Shown: one piece after another, positions 1-9,545 of the stretch
Layout of the letters: every line of letters begins with the position of its first letter
Numbering within the stretch: the stretch's first letter is position 1
NCBI RefSeq assembly: GCF_019209905.1
Contig: NZ_JAHUTM010000002.1
Span: 248,001-312,000, forward strand
Length of the DNA: 64,000 nt
Direction of reading: 5' to 3'
DNA from: Corynebacterium sp. TAE3-ERU12
Lineage (GTDB): Bacteria; Actinomycetota; Actinomycetes; Mycobacteriales; Mycobacteriaceae
Notes under the pieces: model-generated
Told to the model about the DNA's origin: nothing
What the model saw: the letters and a program-made list of their open reading frames with translations, nothing else
The model's database searches: none
Made by a program: the position numbers and the translations under genes

Positions 1-3
1 CCG

Positions 4-933
4 ATGAGCGAGTCCACTGACCCATTTGCCGCACCCGAGGGACACCGCTCCGGTTTTGTCTCTATTGTGGGCCGGCCTAATACCGGCAAGTCCACGTTGA
101 CCAATGCGTTGGTGGGGCAGAAGATCGCCATTACCGCCGACCAGCCGGAGACGACCCGGCACGCGGTGCGTGGTGTGGTGCATCGCCCTGATTGCCAGAT
201 CATTGTGGTCGACACCCCGGGCCTGCATAAGCCCCGCAAGCTCATTGGCCAGCGCCTCAATGACGCGGTCCATGAGGCCTATACCGACGTCGATCTCATT
301 GCTCTGGCGGTGCCTGCCGACGAAAAGATCGGCCCTGGTGACCGCTGGATTTTGGAGACGGTGCGGCGCGAAGCCCCGAATACTCAACTGTTGGGGTTGG
401 TGACCAAGACCGATGCTGCCGGCCGCGATGCGGTAGCCAGTCAGTTGATGGCCCTGCATGAGTTGCTGGGCCCGGATGTGGAATTGGTGCCGGTCTCCAG
501 TGAGTCGGGGGAGAACCTGGACACCCTGGTCGAGGTGATTGCCCGGCATTTGCCGGAGGGGCCGAAGTTCTACCCCAGTGACCATGTCACCGATGAGGAC
601 ACTGAAACCCGCATTGCGGAGCTTATTCGCGAGGCCGCCCTGGGTGGTTTGCGTGATGAGTTGCCGCATTCCGTGGCTGTTGAGGTCGATGAGATTCTGC
701 CTGATGAGTCCCGCAAGGGCCTTACTGATATTCACGCTGTGATTTATGTGGAACGCCCGGGCCAGAAGCTCATTTTGATGGGTAAGGACGGCAAGCGGAT
801 GAAGTCCACGGTGCGTAAGGCCCGTGCCGAGATCATGGACCTGCTGGGCACCAATATTTATCTTGACCTGCGCATGAAGGTGCTCAAGGATTGGCAGTCC
901 GACCCGAAGTCGCTGGGCCGATTGGGTTTCTAG
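4..933 (+). CDS. era: GTPase Era
   Basis: This is a 309-residue Ras-like GTPase with a C-terminal KH RNA-binding domain, which in the family binds 16S rRNA during 30S maturation. The P-loop GRPNTGKS is at residues 23-30, the G3 motif DTPG at 70-73 and the G4 motif TKTD at 134-137. The KH region follows from about residue 215, with a lysine- and arginine-rich stretch (GKDGKRMKST). The length is typical. The stop is six bases before recO, so the two are probably co-transcribed, with uppS behind them. The gene begins three bases into the window, so any upstream part of the operon is not visible. Confidence 0.97.
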   Translation: MSESTDPFAAPEGHRSGFVSIVGRPNTGKSTLTNALVGQKIAITADQPETTRHAVRGVVHRPDCQIIVVDTPGLHKPRKLIGQRLNDAVHEAYTDVDLIALAVPADEKIGPGDRWILETVRREAPNTQLLGLVTKTDAAGRDAVASQLMALHELLGPDVELVPVSSESGENLDTLVEVIARHLPEGPKFYPSDHVTDEDTETRIAELIREAALGGLRDELPHSVAVEVDEILPDESRKGLTDIHAVIYVERPGQKLILMGKDGKRMKSTVRKARAEIMDLLGTNIYLDLRMKVLKDWQSDPKSLGRLGF

Positions 934-939
934 CCCACT

Positions 940-1740
940 ATGGCGCGCCCGTTTAGCGATCGTGCCGTGGTGGTGCGCCGCTACGACCTTGGCGAAGCTG
1001 ACCGCATTATTGTCCTTTTGACCAGGACCAATGGGCTGGTGCGGGCGGTTGCTAAAGGTGTGCGCCGCGCCCAGTCGCGGTTCGGTTCCCGGCTGAGCCC
1101 GTTTGTCGAAACTGAGGTGCAGCTCTACCCGGGCCGTAATCTGCACACCATCACCACCGCCGACACATTGCGTACCTGGGCCGCGCCGATTGTCGACGAC
1201 TACGCCCGATATACCTGCGCCTGCGCGGTGTTAGAGACCTCTGAGCGGCTCTGTGGGGAGGAAGAACCCCAGCCGGAGCTTTATGACTTAACCTGCCGTA
1301 GTCTGGCGATGCTTGCCGACGGTGACGCCGCCGCGGCGCAGCCGGAGGCGGTGCTGTGTGCCCATTTATTGCAGGCCATGCGGATCGCCGGGTGGGAGCC
1401 CAGCCTGTTCAACTGCGCCCAGTGCGGCAAGCCGGGCCCGCACCACGCGTTTAGCCCCGCAGCTGGGGGAGCGGTGTGCGTGGAGTGCCGACCGCCGGGT
1501 GCGGCCACACCGCCTACTGAGGTGCTGCGGCTGATGTGGTGGTTATTGAATGACAAACTCGACGCGGTGGCTGCTGCCAGCCAGGACCCCGGTTTCGGGC
1601 ATCTGTTGTCCACGGCGCGCAATCTGACTGTGGCGCACTTGCAGTGGCATATTGGCCGCCGGGTGGCGGCTTTGGAATTGGCTGATCCACGGTGGCAGCG
1701 CGGTAGTGCGCCCACATCTGGTGGCGCCGCTCCGGCATGA
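940..1740 (+). CDS. recO: DNA repair protein RecO
   Basis: RecO anneals single strands and loads RecA with RecR in the RecF pathway. The 266-residue protein has an N-terminal OB-fold (about 1-80, starting [20 protein letters not shown]), a helical domain, and a complete four-cysteine zinc finger at Cys159, Cys162, Cys180 and Cys183 (CAQC...CVEC). It starts six bases after era. Its stop codon overlaps the uppS start by the four bases ATGA, so translation is probably coupled. Nothing is missing. Confidence 0.95.
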   Translation: MARPFSDRAVVVRRYDLGEADRIIVLLTRTNGLVRAVAKGVRRAQSRFGSRLSPFVETEVQLYPGRNLHTITTADTLRTWAAPIVDDYARYTCACAVLETSERLCGEEEPQPELYDLTCRSLAMLADGDAAAAQPEAVLCAHLLQAMRIAGWEPSLFNCAQCGKPGPHHAFSPAAGGAVCVECRPPGAATPPTEVLRLMWWLLNDKLDAVAAASQDPGFGHLLSTARNLTVAHLQWHIGRRVAALELADPRWQRGSAPTSGGAAPA

Positions 1741-2522
1741 TGGGAGGGGTGAGCACTTCTAACGCAGCCCCCTTCGACCCGTATGACCTGACTGCGCCGT
1801 TGCATCCGCCGGTGCCGGAACAGTTCGTGCCGGACCATATTGCGCTGGTCATGGACGGTAATGGCCGGTGGGCGAAAAACCGTGGGATGGCCCGTACTGA
1901 GGGGCATAAGCGCGGCGAGGCGGTGTTGATGAACTGTGTCGACGCCTGCCTGGAAATGGGTGTCAGCCACCTGTCGGCCTACGCTTTTTCGACGGAAAAC
2001 TGGCGGCGCTCCACTGATGAGGTGCGCTTCCTGATGGGCTTTAACCGCGACGTGTTGCGGCGGCAGCGCGATGACCTCAATGCCAAAGGGGTGCGGGTGC
2101 GTTGGGCGGGGCGTCGGCCACGCTTGTGGCGCTCTGTTATCCGCGAGTTGGAGACCGCCGAGGACCGCACCGCCGACAACACCCGGATGACGCTGTATAT
2201 GTGCGTCAATTATGGCGGCCGGGCGGAGATCGTCGACGCTGCCCGCGAGGTTGCTCGCCAGGCGGCGGCCGGGCAGATCCGGCCGGAATCGATTACGGAG
2301 AGCAGTTTTGCGCAGCTGCTTGATGAGCCCGAGATGCCTGATGTGGATTTGTTCTTGCGCCCCTCGGGTGAGTTGCGCACCTCGAATTTCTTGTTGTGGC
2401 AGTCCGCGTATGCCGAGCTGGTCTTCCAGGACAAGCTGTTCCCGGACTTCACCCGGGAGGACCTGCGGGCCGCGGTGGTGGAATACGCCCAGCGCGACCG
2501 CCGCTTTGGTGGTACCCGTTAG
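1737..2522 (+). CDS. uppS: Isoprenyl (decaprenyl/undecaprenyl) diphosphate synthase
   Basis: This is a cis-prenyltransferase that makes the long-chain lipid carrier precursor for peptidoglycan and arabinogalactan assembly. The catalytic signature [12 protein letters not shown] is present with the key Asp at residue 40, and the C-terminal motif [20 protein letters not shown] is complete. The product is 261 residues from the ATG at 1737, which overlaps the recO stop (ATGA). A GTG at 1749 is an alternative start, since a GGGAGG lies directly before it, but the spacing is poor. The gene is convergent with zur, only eight bases from its stop, with no obvious terminator between them. Confidence 0.95.
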   Translation: MMGGVSTSNAAPFDPYDLTAPLHPPVPEQFVPDHIALVMDGNGRWAKNRGMARTEGHKRGEAVLMNCVDACLEMGVSHLSAYAFSTENWRRSTDEVRFLMGFNRDVLRRQRDDLNAKGVRVRWAGRRPRLWRSVIRELETAEDRTADNTRMTLYMCVNYGGRAEIVDAAREVARQAAAGQIRPESITESSFAQLLDEPEMPDVDLFLRPSGELRTSNFLLWQSAYAELVFQDKLFPDFTREDLRAAVVEYAQRDRRFGGTR

Positions 2523-2530
2523 CCCAGTTG

Positions 2531-2962
2531 TTAGTGCTGGCAGTTACCGCATTCGCCGAAGACTTCGGCGGAGTGCCCGGTCATGGTGTAGCCATGCTCG
2601 GCGGCTAGTTGGCGTGCCCATTTCTCCACTGGGCCGCCGCTGATTTCTACGGTTGCCCCGCATTCGGTGCACACCAGGTGGTGGTGATGATCATCGCTGC
2701 AGAGGCGGTAGAGGGCTTCGCCGTTATCGGTGTGCAAAACATCTGCTGCGCCGGCGTCAACGAGGGACTGCAGGGTGCGGTAGACGGTGGTGAGACCGAC
2801 GTGGATATTGCGGTGCTCGAGTTCGCTGTGAATATCGCGGGCGGAACTGAAGTTGTCTTTCTCCTGCAGCACGCCGATCACGGCGGTACGCTGCCGGGTG
2901 CTGCGTACGCCGATGCGGGGACTCGATGCGGCGCCGACTTTGAGTCCGGGTTGCTGCCTCAT
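2531..2962 (-). CDS. zur: Fur-family zinc uptake regulator Zur (FurB)
   Basis: This is a 143-residue Fur-family metalloregulator, a winged-helix repressor that senses zinc. The DNA-binding half ends near residue 75 and includes [18 protein letters not shown]. The dimerisation half carries the His-rich stretch DHHHHL (91-96) and two structural CxxC pairs, CTEC at 98-101 and CGNC at 138-141. The start is ATG at 2962; the open frame continues upstream but loses family similarity. I assign Zur rather than Fur from its position between uppS and glyS, the usual corynebacterial zur locus. The ArsR-type gene znr that I recall beside it in C. glutamicum is absent. Confidence 0.9.
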   Translation of the reverse strand: MRQQPGLKVGAASSPRIGVRSTRQRTAVIGVLQEKDNFSSARDIHSELEHRNIHVGLTTVYRTLQSLVDAGAADVLHTDNGEALYRLCSDDHHHHLVCTECGATVEISGGPVEKWARQLAAEHGYTMTGHSAEVFGECGNCQH

Positions 2963-3101
2963 GTGTTTGGGCCACCTTCCATTTCTCCGTTTAAAGGCTA
3001 CCTGCACCGCGCGGTGGATACCGGTGGGCATCAATCTTGCGATATGGCTTAAAGTGGGCGTGGTAAAGCCACGTCCACCAGTCAAGGAGCCCGTCAAGAC
3101 T

Positions 3102-4487
3102 ATGGCCGCCAAGTCCGTTGTCGACTCTGTCGCAAATCTATGCAAGCGCAGGGGTTTTGTGTACCCCTGCGGCGAGATCTACGGCGGTACTCGCTCCGCC
3201 TGGGATTATGGTCCGCTCGGCACTGAGCTGAAGGAAAATATTAAACGCCAGTGGTGGAAGACTTTCGTGACCGGCCGCGCTGATGTCGTGGGCTTGGATT
3301 CCTCCATTGTGCTGCCCCGCCCGGTGTGGGAGGCCTCCGGCCATGTGAAGACCTTCACTGACCCGTTGGTGGAGTCGCTGCACACCCATAAGCGGTACCG
3401 CGCCGATCATCTGCTGGAGGCCTATGAGGCCAAGCATGGTCACCCGCCGGAGAATGGGCTTGCCGACGTGCCGGACCCCGAAACTGGTCAGCCGGGTAAG
3501 TGGACTGAGCCGCAAATGTTCTCCGGCCTGATGAAGACCTACCTGGGCCCGGTCGATAACGAAGAGGGCTTGCACTACATGCGCCCCGAGACCGCGCAGG
3601 GCATCTTCGTCAATTTCAAGAACGTGATGACGACCTCACGTATGAAGCCTCCGTTTGGTATCGGCCAGACCGGTAAGGCTTTCCGCAACGAGATCACCCC
3701 GGGCAATTTCATCTTCCGTACCCGCGAGTTCGAGCAGATGGAGATCGAGTACTTCGTCAAGCCAGACGAGGCCCCGGCCGCTTTCGACGAGTGGGTCGAT
3801 GCGTGCTGGAACTGGTTCCTGGACTTGGGCATCAACCCGGATAATGTCCGCCAGTTCGATGTGCCTGCCGACGATCGCGCCCACTACTCCGACCGCACTA
3901 TTGATGTGGAGTACAAGTTCGGTTTCTCCGGCAATGAGTGGGGCGAGCTGATGGGTATCGCCAACCGCACCGACTACGACCTGGGCTGCCATATTGAGCA
4001 CTCCGGTGAGGACCTGCGCTACCACGACCAGGTCTCCGGCGAGAAGTACGTGCCCTACGTCATTGAGCCGTCCTTCGGCCTGACCCGTGCCCTGATGGCT
4101 TTCCTCTGTGACGCCTACACCGAGGAAGAAGTACCCAACGCCAAGGGCGGTACGGACACCCGCACCGTGCTCAAGCTGGACCCGCGCCTGTCGCCGATCA
4201 AGGTTGCGGTGCTGCCGCTGTCGAAGAAGGACACGCTCACCCCCACCGCGGAGGCCGTGGCCGCCAAGCTGCGGAAGCACTGGGCGATCGACTACGACAC
4301 CTCCGGTGCTATTGGCCGCCGGTACCGCCGCCAGGATGAGATCGGAACCCCGTTCTGTGTGACCGTGGACTTCGACACCCTCGACGATAATGCGGTGACT
4401 GTGCGCGATCGTGACACCATGGAACAGGAGCGCGTGTCCATCGATGAGCTCGAGGGCTTCCTCGCCCAGCGCCTCATCGGTTGCTAG
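3102..4487 (+). CDS. glyS: Glycyl-tRNA synthetase (dimeric, class II)
   Basis: This 461-residue enzyme charges tRNA-Gly. It is the single-chain dimeric type, not the alpha/beta type. Visible features are [14 protein letters not shown] near the N terminus, motif 2 around [20 protein letters not shown], motif 3 ([14 protein letters not shown]) and a C-terminal anticodon-binding domain beginning around [10 protein letters not shown]. The start ATG at 3102 has an AAGGAG ribosome-binding site at 3084-3089; the frame is open further upstream but without similarity. It is divergent from zur, and about 140 bases separate the two starts. Confidence 0.97.
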   Translation: MAAKSVVDSVANLCKRRGFVYPCGEIYGGTRSAWDYGPLGTELKENIKRQWWKTFVTGRADVVGLDSSIVLPRPVWEASGHVKTFTDPLVESLHTHKRYRADHLLEAYEAKHGHPPENGLADVPDPETGQPGKWTEPQMFSGLMKTYLGPVDNEEGLHYMRPETAQGIFVNFKNVMTTSRMKPPFGIGQTGKAFRNEITPGNFIFRTREFEQMEIEYFVKPDEAPAAFDEWVDACWNWFLDLGINPDNVRQFDVPADDRAHYSDRTIDVEYKFGFSGNEWGELMGIANRTDYDLGCHIEHSGEDLRYHDQVSGEKYVPYVIEPSFGLTRALMAFLCDAYTEEEVPNAKGGTDTRTVLKLDPRLSPIKVAVLPLSKKDTLTPTAEAVAAKLRKHWAIDYDTSGAIGRRYRRQDEIGTPFCVTVDFDTLDDNAVTVRDRDTMEQERVSIDELEGFLAQRLIGC

Positions 4488-4538
4488 TGCGCTATCGCTG
4501 ACGCCTAACCGCGCGTTGTTCAACAGAAAGCCAGGCAG

Positions 4539-5198
4539 ATGAGCAATTCGGATCACAGCCCACACCGCGACTCGCACGACCGCGACGTCGAAAAGCTCGG
4601 CGCGAATAGCGTTGAGCTTGACGACGGCACCGTGGTGTCGTGGGAATCGTGGACTCTCGGCGAGCAGGAGAAAAACGGGGAGACGGTGACCGCCCCCATT
4701 CTTCGCGATGGCACCGCGGTGGCGGAATACGTCCGCGTCGGCAAGCAAGAAGCCATTAATTCCGGCGGTGAGAGCTGGGATGTCGACCAGGTGGACAAGG
4801 CCCGCCTCATCGCCAACCTGCCTGATGGGCGTTGTTTTACGGCCAAGGCCGAAGATAAGGGCAGTGTCTCGCGGGCGAAGCGGCTGTCGGTGGATTTTGG
4901 TACCGGAACCAAGGCCGATGACAGTGTGGTCATTGTGTGCGAGAGTTCGCAGAATTACGTGCTGGAGAACACCTCCGGCGTGAAGCTCGGCCAGTTCACG
5001 GGCGCTAATCACGGTGTGCGGCACGCAGAAATCCAGTACGACACCCCCGCCGGTAAGGACCTGCCCGACGAGCACAAGGTGTTCTTGTCGTGGGTTGCGC
5101 GGCACGTGCTGGAATCCCGCATGATCAGCGCCACCTGGGTGCTGACCCTGGTGTTGCTGCTCCTGATTGCGTACCTGACGTATATCTGGATGCTGTGA
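4539..5198 (+). CDS. Conserved hypothetical protein with C-terminal membrane anchor
   Basis: I do not recognise this 219-residue protein. It is hydrophilic and acidic for about 190 residues, rich in short beta-like stretches, and ends in one transmembrane helix (ATWVLTLVLLLLIAYLTYIW) with almost no tail. It would therefore sit in the membrane as a C-tail-anchored cytoplasmic protein. There is no signal peptide. Its TGA stop overlaps the GTG start of the next gene (GTGA at 5195-5198), so the pair is translationally coupled and probably functions together. Confidence 0.8.
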   Translation: MSNSDHSPHRDSHDRDVEKLGANSVELDDGTVVSWESWTLGEQEKNGETVTAPILRDGTAVAEYVRVGKQEAINSGGESWDVDQVDKARLIANLPDGRCFTAKAEDKGSVSRAKRLSVDFGTGTKADDSVVIVCESSQNYVLENTSGVKLGQFTGANHGVRHAEIQYDTPAGKDLPDEHKVFLSWVARHVLESRMISATWVLTLVLLLLIAYLTYIWML

Positions 5199-5596
5199 GC
5201 AACGCTGCGCACCTGCCGTGGACCTGGTCTGCGGGAAGCATTACCGATGCCCGGGGCAGGACCATTGCCGAGCCAGCACAATGGTCCGTGATGGCCTCCG
5301 GGCGCACCCTGACTATCACCGGCCCTAAGGGCCAGTGGCGGGCCACCCCGCGGGGGCTGACCACCTCCGCGATGAGGCTGAGTGGTGATAATGGGCAGCT
5401 CATAATGGAGCGCCAACTGATGGGGTTTGGCCGCAGCGTGCGCGCTGCGGGCACAGCTGTGGCGCACACTAAGGTGCCCCGGGATGGCCGGGTCATCCTG
5501 GAGGCGCAAGGAAGCCCGGCCGTCGCCGAAGACCTGCTTATCGCAGCACTTCTGAGCTGCGGTTATCTTGACGGCCCGGGCGTGCTGAAAGGCTAG
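5195..5596 (+). CDS. Conserved hypothetical protein, coupled to the preceding gene
   Basis: This 133-residue protein starts at GTG 5195 and overlaps the preceding stop by four bases. I do not recognise the family. The sequence is compact and beta-rich, without membrane segments, cysteine motifs or signal peptide. It reads like a repeated wrapping pattern (ITDARGRTIAEP, LTITGPKGQWRATPRGL, MRLSGDNGQLIMERQ), as in tubby-like or beta-sandwich folds, but that is only an impression. The stop overlaps the end of the convergent TPM-domain gene by four bases. Confidence 0.75.
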   Translation: MSNAAHLPWTWSAGSITDARGRTIAEPAQWSVMASGRTLTITGPKGQWRATPRGLTTSAMRLSGDNGQLIMERQLMGFGRSVRAAGTAVAHTKVPRDGRVILEAQGSPAVAEDLLIAALLSCGYLDGPGVLKG

Positions 5597-7650
5597 AAGC
5601 CAGCGGAGCTAGAACCGCCGAAGCCGCCACCGCCGCCGAAACCACCGCCGCCGAAGCCGCCACCGAAACCACCGCCGGAGAACCCTCCGCCGCCACCGCC
5701 GCCGCTCAACATGGAGCCGATCACGGCGCCAGCAATGAAGCTGCCGCCGCCACCGCCGCGGCCCTGGTACTGCATCCGGTCGTTGTACTCATCAATATCC
5801 CGAGTGGCGCGGGCTTCGGCCTGCTGGGCAGTGCGCGCAGCAGCCCGGGCCTCACCGATTGCCTGACGCGGGAACACCAATTCCTGGCCGGCCGGGATGC
5901 GGTTATCGAAAACCACCTGCGCATGCTGGCGGGCAGCGGCAAGCTGCTGCTGGGCCTCATTGAGCAGCGTGCGGGCAGTGCCGCCCACGATGCGACCGCG
6001 GGTTGCAATAAGGGACTCGGCAGCATCGACATGGGCGTCGGCATCGCGCAGCGAGTACGACAATGTCGACAGGGTCCGCTGGTGCGCATCAGCTGCTTCC
6101 CGGGCGTTTTCGAGTGCGGCATCAAGTGCGGCGTCAGCGTCGGAAAGCTCAGTCCAGGCACCTAAGGGGTCCTGCTCACCATTGGCCGTCGAGTGGTTCA
6201 GCGCAGTCTCACCAGCGGCAATCGCAGCCTGCAAAGCGTCGATATCAACCCTGCCGCCGCCGGAACTGAGCAGCCGACGGGCTTCCTGAACCTCCGTGCT
6301 GACCTCCTGGTGGAGGGAACCAAGATCCTTCTGCGCCTGCCGGATACGGCTATCGGCGTTTTCAATAGCAGCCAATAACTGATCGACCTGGTTCAGCGAC
6401 ACCTGCGCATCGTGCATCGCATCGATAATGCCGCCCTGCTGGCCAGCGGGCAGGTTGAGCTGCGGACGGGCCTCATTAACCGCCTCCTCCGCTGCCTGAA
6501 TATGGGCCTCGGCGATCTCGGGGTTATCCGCAATAGAGGCCAGCAGGTGCGCCGGATAACGCTGCTGCAGGCCTGCTAGCTTCTGCTCCGCGGCTTCCTT
6601 TCGGGTCTGGGCGGCAATAATGCGCTGAGTGATCTCAGGCAGTGCCTTATCCGCGTTCATCAACTGCTGACGCATCTCGCGGTAGTCAGCGGCCTTGGCG
6701 TCTAACGCATCATCCGCGGTGCCGCACGTGGTGATGATGTCCAAAAGTGCGGCGCGTTGCTGCGGCTCAGACTGGGCACTCTGGGCCACACCCTGATGAA
6801 TGCGGAAGGCCCGATCCAAGGTTTTGCGGGAATGCTCGAGCGCAGAGACCAAATCACGAGTGCGGTCGGCGCCGAACTCACTGCGGGCCACATCCAGTTC
6901 TTGAGCCGCAGTACGCACCGACTGGTCAGTGGAAGCCAATTCCTCTTCAGCCAGCCGCTCGAGGACCTCCGTGGGCTGCGAATCCAGGCTGTCGACATCG
7001 TCGGGACGCAACTGGCGGGCGCCTTCGAGCTGCTCAGCCAGGCGCTTCTTGCGGCGCTTACTTGACCACGCAACAGCACCGCCACCCACAGCAGCAGCGG
7101 CTAATGCACCGCCACCGAGCACGGCAGCAACAGCGCCGCCACTGACTCCGCGGACCTCGTCAATGGCGGCCATGCCCGCAGCAGCCCAGTCCGGATCGGA
7201 AGGGTTCTGAGACAGTACATCGCGTGCGGCATCGGTGATGTCCTGGTCAGCTGTTGCAACGTCAATACCTGTGGTGGTACCGATAACCCGCTCTTCAGTG
7301 GCGATAGCAAGAACCACCATATTTCCGGCCATCCCCTGAGCTTTTAAGGCCTCCTGCGACCACAGATCGCCAGGCAACCCATCAAAGGTGCGCACGTAAA
7401 CGATGTAGAGCTTGATGCCTTCGTCCTGCTGCAGCTTCGTCAACTCCGACGACAGCTGCCTCGCCTGCCCACCAGAGAGCACCCCGGCCTGGTCGACCAG
7501 CGGTTCGGAATAACGCTGCGGGGCTTCTGCAGCAGCAGTAGGCAGCGGGGACACCGCAGCCGGGGCAGCGACGGGCAACACCACAATCGCGCCGGCGGCA
7601 GCCAGCGAACAAGCCAGACGTAGGGAACGAGAAGGCAACGGACGAATCAT
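5593..7650 (-). CDS. TPM-domain membrane protein with glycine-rich tail
   Basis: This 685-residue exported protein starts at ATG 7650. It has a signal peptide (about 1-35, ending AAPAAVS), then a TPM domain of the YgcG/TLP18.3 type (about 45-170, with [13 protein letters not shown] near its start), then a small-residue transmembrane helix ([21 protein letters not shown]). A long Ala-, Gln- and Glu-rich coiled-coil region covers most of the rest. The last 60 residues are almost pure glycine, serine and phenylalanine. TPM proteins are linked to envelope maintenance, but the exact role is unknown. It is divergent from dgt, and its 3' end overlaps the convergent hypothetical gene. Confidence 0.88.
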   Translation of the reverse strand: MIRPLPSRSLRLACSLAAAGAIVVLPVAAPAAVSPLPTAAAEAPQRYSEPLVDQAGVLSGGQARQLSSELTKLQQDEGIKLYIVYVRTFDGLPGDLWSQEALKAQGMAGNMVVLAIATEERVIGTTTGIDVATADQDITDAARDVLSQNPSDPDWAAAGMAAIDEVRGVSGGAVAAVLGGGALAAAAVGGGAVAWSSKRRKKRLAEQLEGARQLRPDDVDSLDSQPTEVLERLAEEELASTDQSVRTAAQELDVARSEFGADRTRDLVSALEHSRKTLDRAFRIHQGVAQSAQSEPQQRAALLDIITTCGTADDALDAKAADYREMRQQLMNADKALPEITQRIIAAQTRKEAAEQKLAGLQQRYPAHLLASIADNPEIAEAHIQAAEEAVNEARPQLNLPAGQQGGIIDAMHDAQVSLNQVDQLLAAIENADSRIRQAQKDLGSLHQEVSTEVQEARRLLSSGGGRVDIDALQAAIAAGETALNHSTANGEQDPLGAWTELSDADAALDAALENAREAADAHQRTLSTLSYSLRDADAHVDAAESLIATRGRIVGGTARTLLNEAQQQLAAARQHAQVVFDNRIPAGQELVFPRQAIGEARAAARTAQQAEARATRDIDEYNDRMQYQGRGGGGGSFIAGAVIGSMLSGGGGGGGFSGGGFGGGFGGGGFGGGGGFGGSSSAGF

Positions 7651-7758
7651 GTCTTTAAGGATATGTGTCGGCTGGACACCGTGCACCAAAGCTGCAGCAC
7701 GCACCAGCGTAGGCCGCGCCTGCGGCACCTTAGCCCGGCTGCCGTGCATGATGGTCAT

Positions 7759-9051
7759 ATGGCCAGGCAGTACGCGTACGACGACAATGACCTCGCCCGC
7801 ATGCACTCGGAAGCCCCGAAGGGCTCGATGAAACACGGGACCCACAGCGCAGATGCGCACCGCAGTGCCTTCGCCCGCGACCGGGCCCGGGTATTGCACT
7901 CAGCCGCGCTGCGGCGACTGGCCGATAAGACACAAGTCGTTGGCCCAGGCGATGGGGATATCCCACGCACCCGGTTAACGCACTCCTTAGAAGTGGGCCA
8001 GATAGCGCGCGGTATCGCTGCTGAACTGGGCGCCGACCCCGACCTGGCAGACCTTGCCGGACTCACCCATGACATCGGGCACCCTCCCTACGGGCATAAC
8101 GGGGAAGTGGCACTCAACGAGATCGCCGCCGACTGCGGAGGGTTCGAAGGCAATGCCCAAACCCTGCGCATCCTGGTGCGCCTCGAACCCAAAATCCTCG
8201 ACGCCACCGGCGCTCCATGTGGGCTCAACCTCACCCGCGCAGCACTCGACGCCTCCGCGAAATACCCGTGGACCGCGCTTGACCCGCAGGGCAATACCCG
8301 CCGCAAATACTCCGCCTATGAAGAAGACGCGCAGCTATTGGCCTGGATTCGCCAAGGCGCGCCCGAAGGCCGACGCTGCCTGGAAGCACAGATCATGGAC
8401 TGGTCTGATGACGTCGCCTACTCAGTACACGATGTCGAAGACGGCATCTTGTCGCAGCGGATCAATCTCGACGTGCTCTGGGACACCGTCGAACTCGCCG
8501 CCCTTGCCGATAAGGGCGCCCAGGCATTCGGCGGTGACCCCGCACAACTCGTGGAGGCCGCAGGCCGGCTTGCGTCCTTGCCGGTGGTGCAGGCCGCGGC
8601 TGAGGGGGTGCACAGTCTGGAGGCGGCGGTGGCGCTTAAACGCATGACTTCTGAATTGGTGGGCCGTTTCGTCACCGCTGCGGTCGCCGGTACCCGCGCC
8701 ACCGTCGGCACCGATAAGCCCCTGGGGCGCTATACCGCAGACCTGACCGTTCCGGCCGATATTGAGGCCGAGGTGGTGATGCTCAAAGCTATTGCGGTGC
8801 TCTATGTGATGGATATGCCGCGCCATCAGCGTCGGCAAGCACGAGAGCGAGAACGCCTGCACCGCATCGCGGACTACCTCATCCAGGCAGCACCGGGTGG
8901 ATTAGACCCCGTATTCCAGTGGTTCTACGAGCATGCCGACGATGATGCCGCGCGGCTACGGGTGATTGTGGACAATATTGCTTCCATGACGGAGTCGCGG
9001 GTACAGCGCATGGACCAGGAAATCGCCGCTATTTCCGCTGCTTATGGCTAA
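7759..9051 (+). CDS. dgt: Deoxyguanosinetriphosphate triphosphohydrolase-like protein
   Basis: This HD-domain dNTP triphosphohydrolase would remove triphosphate from dGTP and regulate dNTP pools. The chosen start ATG 7759 gives 430 residues; a GTG at 7744 is possible and the frame is open to 7663. The metal-binding set is visible: His in [10 protein letters not shown] (about 75), the His-Asp pair in [15 protein letters not shown] (about 104-105) and an Asp in [17 protein letters not shown]. It lies upstream of dnaG, an order I recall from other corynebacteria. The stop overlaps the end of the convergent RNase gene. Confidence 0.93.
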   Translation: MARQYAYDDNDLARMHSEAPKGSMKHGTHSADAHRSAFARDRARVLHSAALRRLADKTQVVGPGDGDIPRTRLTHSLEVGQIARGIAAELGADPDLADLAGLTHDIGHPPYGHNGEVALNEIAADCGGFEGNAQTLRILVRLEPKILDATGAPCGLNLTRAALDASAKYPWTALDPQGNTRRKYSAYEEDAQLLAWIRQGAPEGRRCLEAQIMDWSDDVAYSVHDVEDGILSQRINLDVLWDTVELAALADKGAQAFGGDPAQLVEAAGRLASLPVVQAAAEGVHSLEAAVALKRMTSELVGRFVTAAVAGTRATVGTDKPLGRYTADLTVPADIEAEVVMLKAIAVLYVMDMPRHQRRQARERERLHRIADYLIQAAPGGLDPVFQWFYEHADDDAARLRVIVDNIASMTESRVQRMDQEIAAISAAYG

Positions 9052-9482
9052 TCCTCGGCATCGGGGATAAGACAGAACGACTCATAGTGATCTGAGGTGT
9101 AGTACCACACCTCGGGGTCATTTTCGGTGCCGCCACCAACCACAATGCGCCGCGCGCCACGGTGATTCACCCCAGGGGTGTCGACAGTGTATTCGCGGTA
9201 ATAATCGCTGCCCTGCAAAGGCAAGCGGCGCTCATAATTGCCGAAATGCGACCCATCGTGATGGGTGAACATCTGATCCTGGTCGGTCAGGATGGCGTCG
9301 ATGGTCTCCTCGGCCTCCTCCGGCAGGGTGTCGGTGGGGCACTGGTCCTGCCCAGACTGCCCAGACTGCGTCGCTGAGGAGTTCGGGGTGGGCTCGGTAT
9401 CCACGGCAAACCAGGTGCCCGCGATACCAAGGGCCGCCATCGCGGCAACAAGATAGCGCCAAGGAGCGCGCGAAGAACTCAT
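9048..9482 (-). CDS. Secreted guanyl-specific ribonuclease (RNase Sa/St family)
   Basis: This is a 144-residue exported microbial ribonuclease. An N-terminal segment ([20 protein letters not shown]) acts as signal peptide or anchor, followed by a Ser-, Gln- and Gly-rich linker and an RNase domain from about residue 52. The catalytic set of RNase Sa is present: Glu97 in YYREYTV, Arg108 and Arg111/112 in HRGARRI, and His132 in SDHYESF. The family cleaves RNA after guanosine. An alternative start lies at 9491. No barstar-like inhibitor is encoded nearby, which fits an exported enzyme. The gene is divergent from dnaG and tail-to-tail with dgt. Confidence 0.9.
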   Translation of the reverse strand: MSSSRAPWRYLVAAMAALGIAGTWFAVDTEPTPNSSATQSGQSGQDQCPTDTLPEEAEETIDAILTDQDQMFTHHDGSHFGNYERRLPLQGSDYYREYTVDTPGVNHRGARRIVVGGGTENDPEVWYYTSDHYESFCLIPDAED

Positions 9483-9545
9483 GGGCACCATCGTGGCATG
9501 ACCGGCTCAGTGAGCGATGTCCAGGGCCCGGCTAAGGTAGTCGCC

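Noticed and set aside
2973..3101. Zur box in the zur-glyS spacer
   Set aside because: No sequence near TGAAAAT-N-ATTTTCA was found by eye.
3636..5105. Long antisense reading frame over glyS
   Set aside because: It mirrors the glyS codons and shows no protein family features.
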